64,000 nt of DNA. Origin: Xanthomonas vesicatoria ATCC 35937 (GTDB lineage Bacteria > Pseudomonadota > Gammaproteobacteria > Xanthomonadales > Xanthomonadaceae). Below the pieces are notes generated by a model, which had not been told where the DNA came from, searched no databases, and worked only from the letters and a program-made list of their open reading frames with translations. The stretch is from NCBI RefSeq assembly GCF_001908725.1, contig NZ_CP018725.1, positions 4,464,001-4,528,000 of the forward strand, in the 5' to 3' direction. This document shows positions 60,840-64,000 of this stretch, piece after piece. The position numbers and the translations under genes are program-made. The stretch's first letter is position 1, and every line of letters starts with the position of its first letter.

Positions 60840-62423
60840 TCACTGCAGCCTGAGCATCACCACCGAGTGCGCGGGCAGCGCGACCGTCAACACCTTCGCT
60901 TGCAGACGCGCACCGTTGAATGCCTTCGGCTCGACGACGCGTGGCTGCGCAAAGCTGTTATGTGCAGTGATCGCCGGCGCGGTCAGAATCTGCCCATCGA
61001 CATGGCGTGCGGCCAGTCCTTTCACGTCCACGGTGACAGTCGCTGCGGCAGTTGCATCCAGATTGGTCAACGCGACATACACATGCCCATCCTTCGCCTT
61101 CACTGCTGAGCCGTGTACCGCCGGCACATGCGCGTCGCCGTGGCGGTACTCGGGCGTCTGCAACTGCAGCGGTAGGTGTGTGGCGTCCTGGTAGGGCTTG
61201 TACAGCGCAAACACGTGGTAGGTCGGCGTCAGCACCATGTTGTCGCCATCGGTGAGGATCATCGCCTGCAATACGTTGACCATCTGCGCGATGTTGGCCA
61301 TGCGCACGCGCTCGGCGTGCGTGCTGAAGATGTCGATGTTCAACGAGGCCACCAGGGCATCGCGCAGGCTGTTTTGTTGATGCAGAAAGCCCGGGTTCGC
61401 GTCGGGCAGGCCGGCATACCAGGTGCCCCATTCGTCGACCACCAGCGCGACTTTCTTGCCTGGGTCGTACTTGTCCATGATCGCGCTGTGTTTGGTGATC
61501 AATTCGCCCATCACCAGCGTGCGCGACAGCGTGTCGATCCAGGCGCTCTCGTCGAAGTCGGTCGACGACGCGCGCGGCGGCCAGCCACCTGGCACGGTGT
61601 AGTAATGCAGGCTCAGGCCGTCCATCAGCGTGCCGGCCTCGCGCATCATCACTTCGGTCCAGTGATAGTCGTCGTTGTTGGGGCCGGGGGCGATCTTGAG
61701 CAGCGGCTGATTGGCTGGCGCCTTGACGAAAGTCTGGTAGCGTCGATACACGTCGGCGGCGTATTCCACCCGCATATTGCCGCCGCATCACCACAGCTCG
61801 TTGCCCACGCCGAAGTAGGGCACTTGCCAGGGCGCATCGCGGCCATTGGCGCGACGCTCGTTGGCCAGGCTGGAGCGGGTGGGGGCGGTCATGTATTCGG
61901 TCCACTGCGCAATCTCGTCCGGCGCCGCATTGCCCACGTTGCCGGCGATGTAGGCCTGGGTGCCGAGCAGCTCGGTAAAATCCATGAACTCATGGGTGCC
62001 GAACCGGTTCGACTCTTCGACACCACCCCAATGCGTGTTGACGCGGATCGGACGTTTGGCCGGGTTGCCGACGCCATCGCGCCAGTGGTATTCGTCAGCA
62101 AAGCAGCCGCCCGGCCAGCGGATGTTCGGTACCGCAATGGCTTTCAATGCAGCGAGCACGTCGTTGCGGTATCCGCGTGTGTTCGCAATCGGGGAGTCTG
62201 CGCCGACCCACACGCCACCGTAAATGCCGGTACCCAGATGCTCGGCAAACTGACCAAAGAGCTGCCGCGAGACCTGGGCGCCCGGTTGATCCACACGTAG
62301 CGTCCCGGTCACCTTGACCTCGGCCGCCGACACGCTACCCACGCTGGTTGCCAGGGCGGCCGCAACGACGGTATGCGCCAGCCGCCCGCATGCTGTCCGC
62401 AACGTGAGGGAAATCCACTGCAT
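60840..62423 (-). pseudogene. GH51 alpha-L-arabinofuranosidase interrupted by an in-frame TGA
   Basis: The minus-strand frame from ATG 62423 encodes a signal peptide and GH51 enzyme for 211 codons (GQFAEHLGTGIYGGVWVG, PNIRWPGGCFADEYHW, PYFGVGNELW), then TGA at 61790-61788, then continues in the same frame for 315 codons (CGGNMRVEYAADVYRR, LSLHYY, ALVVDEWGTWYAG with the nucleophile-type Glu). The conserved motif should read GNELWG, so a Gly codon GGA has become TGA by one base. The two halves total the normal length, about 527 residues. As read, the full enzyme is not made. An ATG at 61775 opens the second half as a separate frame. CAGGAG precedes the true start. Confidence 0.88.
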
Positions 62424-62665
62424 CGTTTGGCGCTCCTGGGTTGGTCGTTGGGGTTGATCACGCGCTGCCGCAGCAGCAGTGCCGCGGTAGCGTAGTGCGT
62501 GGCGCCGTTGCTTGTCGTGCTGCAGCGCGAGCGATACAGGCAAGCACGGCCGGTGCGCTGGTGTGCGGCAGCGAACCTCTTGCCGCCGAGATGTGCGCAA
62601 GGGCATGGTCGGCAGATGCGTGACACGGCTATGCTCGCCAGCTTCCATCAGTGGCAGGGCGATTC

Positions 62666-63715
62666 ATGCAGCGAGTGTTCGGGCAGTTGCCAGACGGTGT
62701 CGAGGTCCACGCGCTTACCCTGCGCAGCGACGCCGGGCTGGAGGCCGAGGTGCTGACCTATGGCGGCATCCTGCATGCGCTGCGGCTGACCACCGCACAG
62801 GGCGTGGTGCCGCTGCTGTTGGCCTTGCCGGACCTGTCTGCCTATGCGGCCGATGGCGACAGCCTCAATATCCTGGTGGGCCGCTTCGGCAATCGCATTG
62901 CCGGTGCGCGCTACACCCTGGATGGGGTGACGCATCTGCTCGCCGCCAACGAAGGGCGCAACCAGCTGCATGGCGGCCTGCGTGGCTTTGGCCGACGCGT
63001 GTGGAGCGTGCTGGAGCAGGCCCCGGATCACGTGCTGCTGGGTTACGACTCGCCCGATGGCGAAGAAGGCTACCCCGGCAATCTGCAAGTGCGTGCGCGT
63101 CTGGCGCTGCACGAGCGCCGCCTGCAGCTGGACTTCGAAGCACAGTGCGATGCCGCGACGCCGTTGAACCTGACCCATCACCCGTACTTCAACCTGTCGG
63201 GCGACCCGCACACGCGGGCAGCGTCACAGGTGTTGCGCGTGCCTGCCGACCGCTATCTGCCGGTGGATGCCGAATCGATTCCGACCGGCGAGATCGCCTC
63301 GGTAGCGGATACGCCTTTCGATTTCCGCACGCCTGCTGCGCTGGCCGACCGCATCGACCCCGCGCATCCGCAGGTGGTGCTCGGCAAGGGCTATGACCAG
63401 TGCCTGGTCCTGGCACACGGCGCGGACCGCGTGGCCGAGTTGTACTCGCCGCACAGTGGCGTGGCGCTACGCATCCACAGCGATGCACCGGCAGTGCAGC
63501 TTTACGAGGGGCAGCATCTGGACGCCCATCACCCGGGCCTGGGCCGCGGGGTCTGCCTGGAGCCACAGGACTATCCGAACGCGCCCAATCACGCCAACTT
63601 CCCGTCCACGATCCTGCGCCCGGGCGAGACCTACCGCCGCCGCATCGTCTATCGCTTCGCCAGCCCTGGCCCGGACCAGCCTTGGGATGTGGTCAGTGCT
63701 GCGCTGGATGCTTGA
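62666..63715 (+). CDS. galM: Aldose 1-epimerase (galactose mutarotase)
   Basis: A 349-residue mutarotase interconverting alpha and beta anomers of aldoses. The fold landmarks LVGRFGNRIAGARYTLDG, the catalytic His in NLTHHPYFNLSG and Glu in GVCLEPQDYPNAPNH are present. I chose the ATG at 62666 with AGGGCG upstream; a GTG at 62651 also opens the frame. It is divergent from the arabinofuranosidase gene, consistent with pentose/hexose use from plant polymers. Confidence 0.92.
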   Translation: MQRVFGQLPDGVEVHALTLRSDAGLEAEVLTYGGILHALRLTTAQGVVPLLLALPDLSAYAADGDSLNILVGRFGNRIAGARYTLDGVTHLLAANEGRNQLHGGLRGFGRRVWSVLEQAPDHVLLGYDSPDGEEGYPGNLQVRARLALHERRLQLDFEAQCDAATPLNLTHHPYFNLSGDPHTRAASQVLRVPADRYLPVDAESIPTGEIASVADTPFDFRTPAALADRIDPAHPQVVLGKGYDQCLVLAHGADRVAELYSPHSGVALRIHSDAPAVQLYEGQHLDAHHPGLGRGVCLEPQDYPNAPNHANFPSTILRPGETYRRRIVYRFASPGPDQPWDVVSAALDA

Positions 63716-64000
63716 AGGTCACCTCAGCGAACGGAACGGGGTCGGGCGGCGCGGCGGCTGCTTGCAGCACAGGGGGCCGGGTCTCCTAACCGTTTGGGCA
63801 TAGTGCGCGCTCGCTGGTTGGGCGCCAGCGATGCAGTGGAATTGCACGCGCACGCCATCGCACGCCGATCCATACAGCAGTCAGGTCACCCTGATTGTCG
63901 ATAGACGCCGCAGCGGCAAGCCGTTCCGCCTGCACTCGATGGCGTATGGTCCGCGCATTGGCCGAAACGCCCGATGCGTGGGTCATGGGGCGGTGGCATC
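63716..64000. other. Right-edge region without a supported gene
   Basis: No frame here has recognisable similarity. A plus-strand frame with ATG near 63945 (MVRALAETPDAWVMGRWH) is open to the window edge and could be the start of a gene that continues outside. Confidence 0.3.

Noticed and set aside
61788..61790. TGA in the GH51 gene as a selenocysteine codon
   Set aside because: Homologues have Gly here, the enzyme does not use redox chemistry, and no selenocysteine insertion element was seen downstream.

Overview
The window reads as a GC-rich Xanthomonas chromosome. The diagnostic feature is the divergent pair hrpG (30486-31271, minus) and hrpX (32111-33541, plus), the master regulators of the Xanthomonas type III secretion regulon. 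TonB-dependent uptake, plant cell-wall glycosidases and many sensor kinases agree with a plant-associated xanthomonad. Species cannot be fixed from this sequence alone.

Layout, left half. From 1 to 5.2 kb are accessory and small genes: an AT-richer lipoprotein cut by the window edge, a secreted endonuclease/exonuclease/phosphatase-fold lipoprotein, the leucyltransferase bpt, a five-loop EF-hand protein, a secreted orphan and a membrane-anchored DUF2007-like protein. From 5.4 to 10.7 kb lie a tesB thioesterase, an enoyl-CoA isomerase-like crotonase, a hot-dog thioesterase and uvrA, all minus strand. From 10.9 to 21.3 kb runs a conserved housekeeping block: rplU-rpmA-obgE, rpsT (opposed), murJ-ribF-ileS-lspA-ispH and tRNA-Thr(CGT). 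From 21.6 to 29.8 kb are cyoABCD (heme-copper ubiquinol oxidase), an M61 metallopeptidase with a PDZ domain, radA and a DUF805 membrane protein.

Layout, right half. From 30.4 to 38 kb are hrpG, an 839-base intergenic region, hrpX, then an uncharacterised HSP90-like ATPase followed 24 bases later by a TPR protein. From 38.7 to 44.2 kb is a tightly overlapping stressosome-type module: rsbR, rsbS, rsbT, a phosphatase with an added kinase-like ATPase domain, a histidine kinase and a hybrid kinase. No sigma-B-type factor is next to it, so its output is probably two-component phosphorelay. From 44.4 to 48.7 kb a secreted GH43 glycosidase and a TonB-dependent receptor are divergent. From 48.8 to 57.6 kb are thioredoxin trxC, a DUF1428 protein, a four-gene operon (three-receiver hybrid kinase, CheR, receiver-less CheB, receiver-kinase) joined by ATGA overlaps, and a divergent PAS kinase/receiver pair. 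From 57.6 to 63.7 kb are a GH16 glucanase, a DUF2798 protein, a LysR regulator, a GH51 arabinofuranosidase broken by one in-frame TGA, and galM.

Functional reading. Three themes meet on the right: virulence control (hrpG/hrpX), stress and environment sensing (stressosome module, at least five kinases, a CheB/CheR pair) and plant polysaccharide use (GH43, TonB receptor, GH16, GH51, galM). The most novel items are the sigma-B-less stressosome feeding histidine kinases and the HSP90-like/TPR pair beside hrpX. I saw no insertion sequence, prophage, CRISPR array or replication origin.
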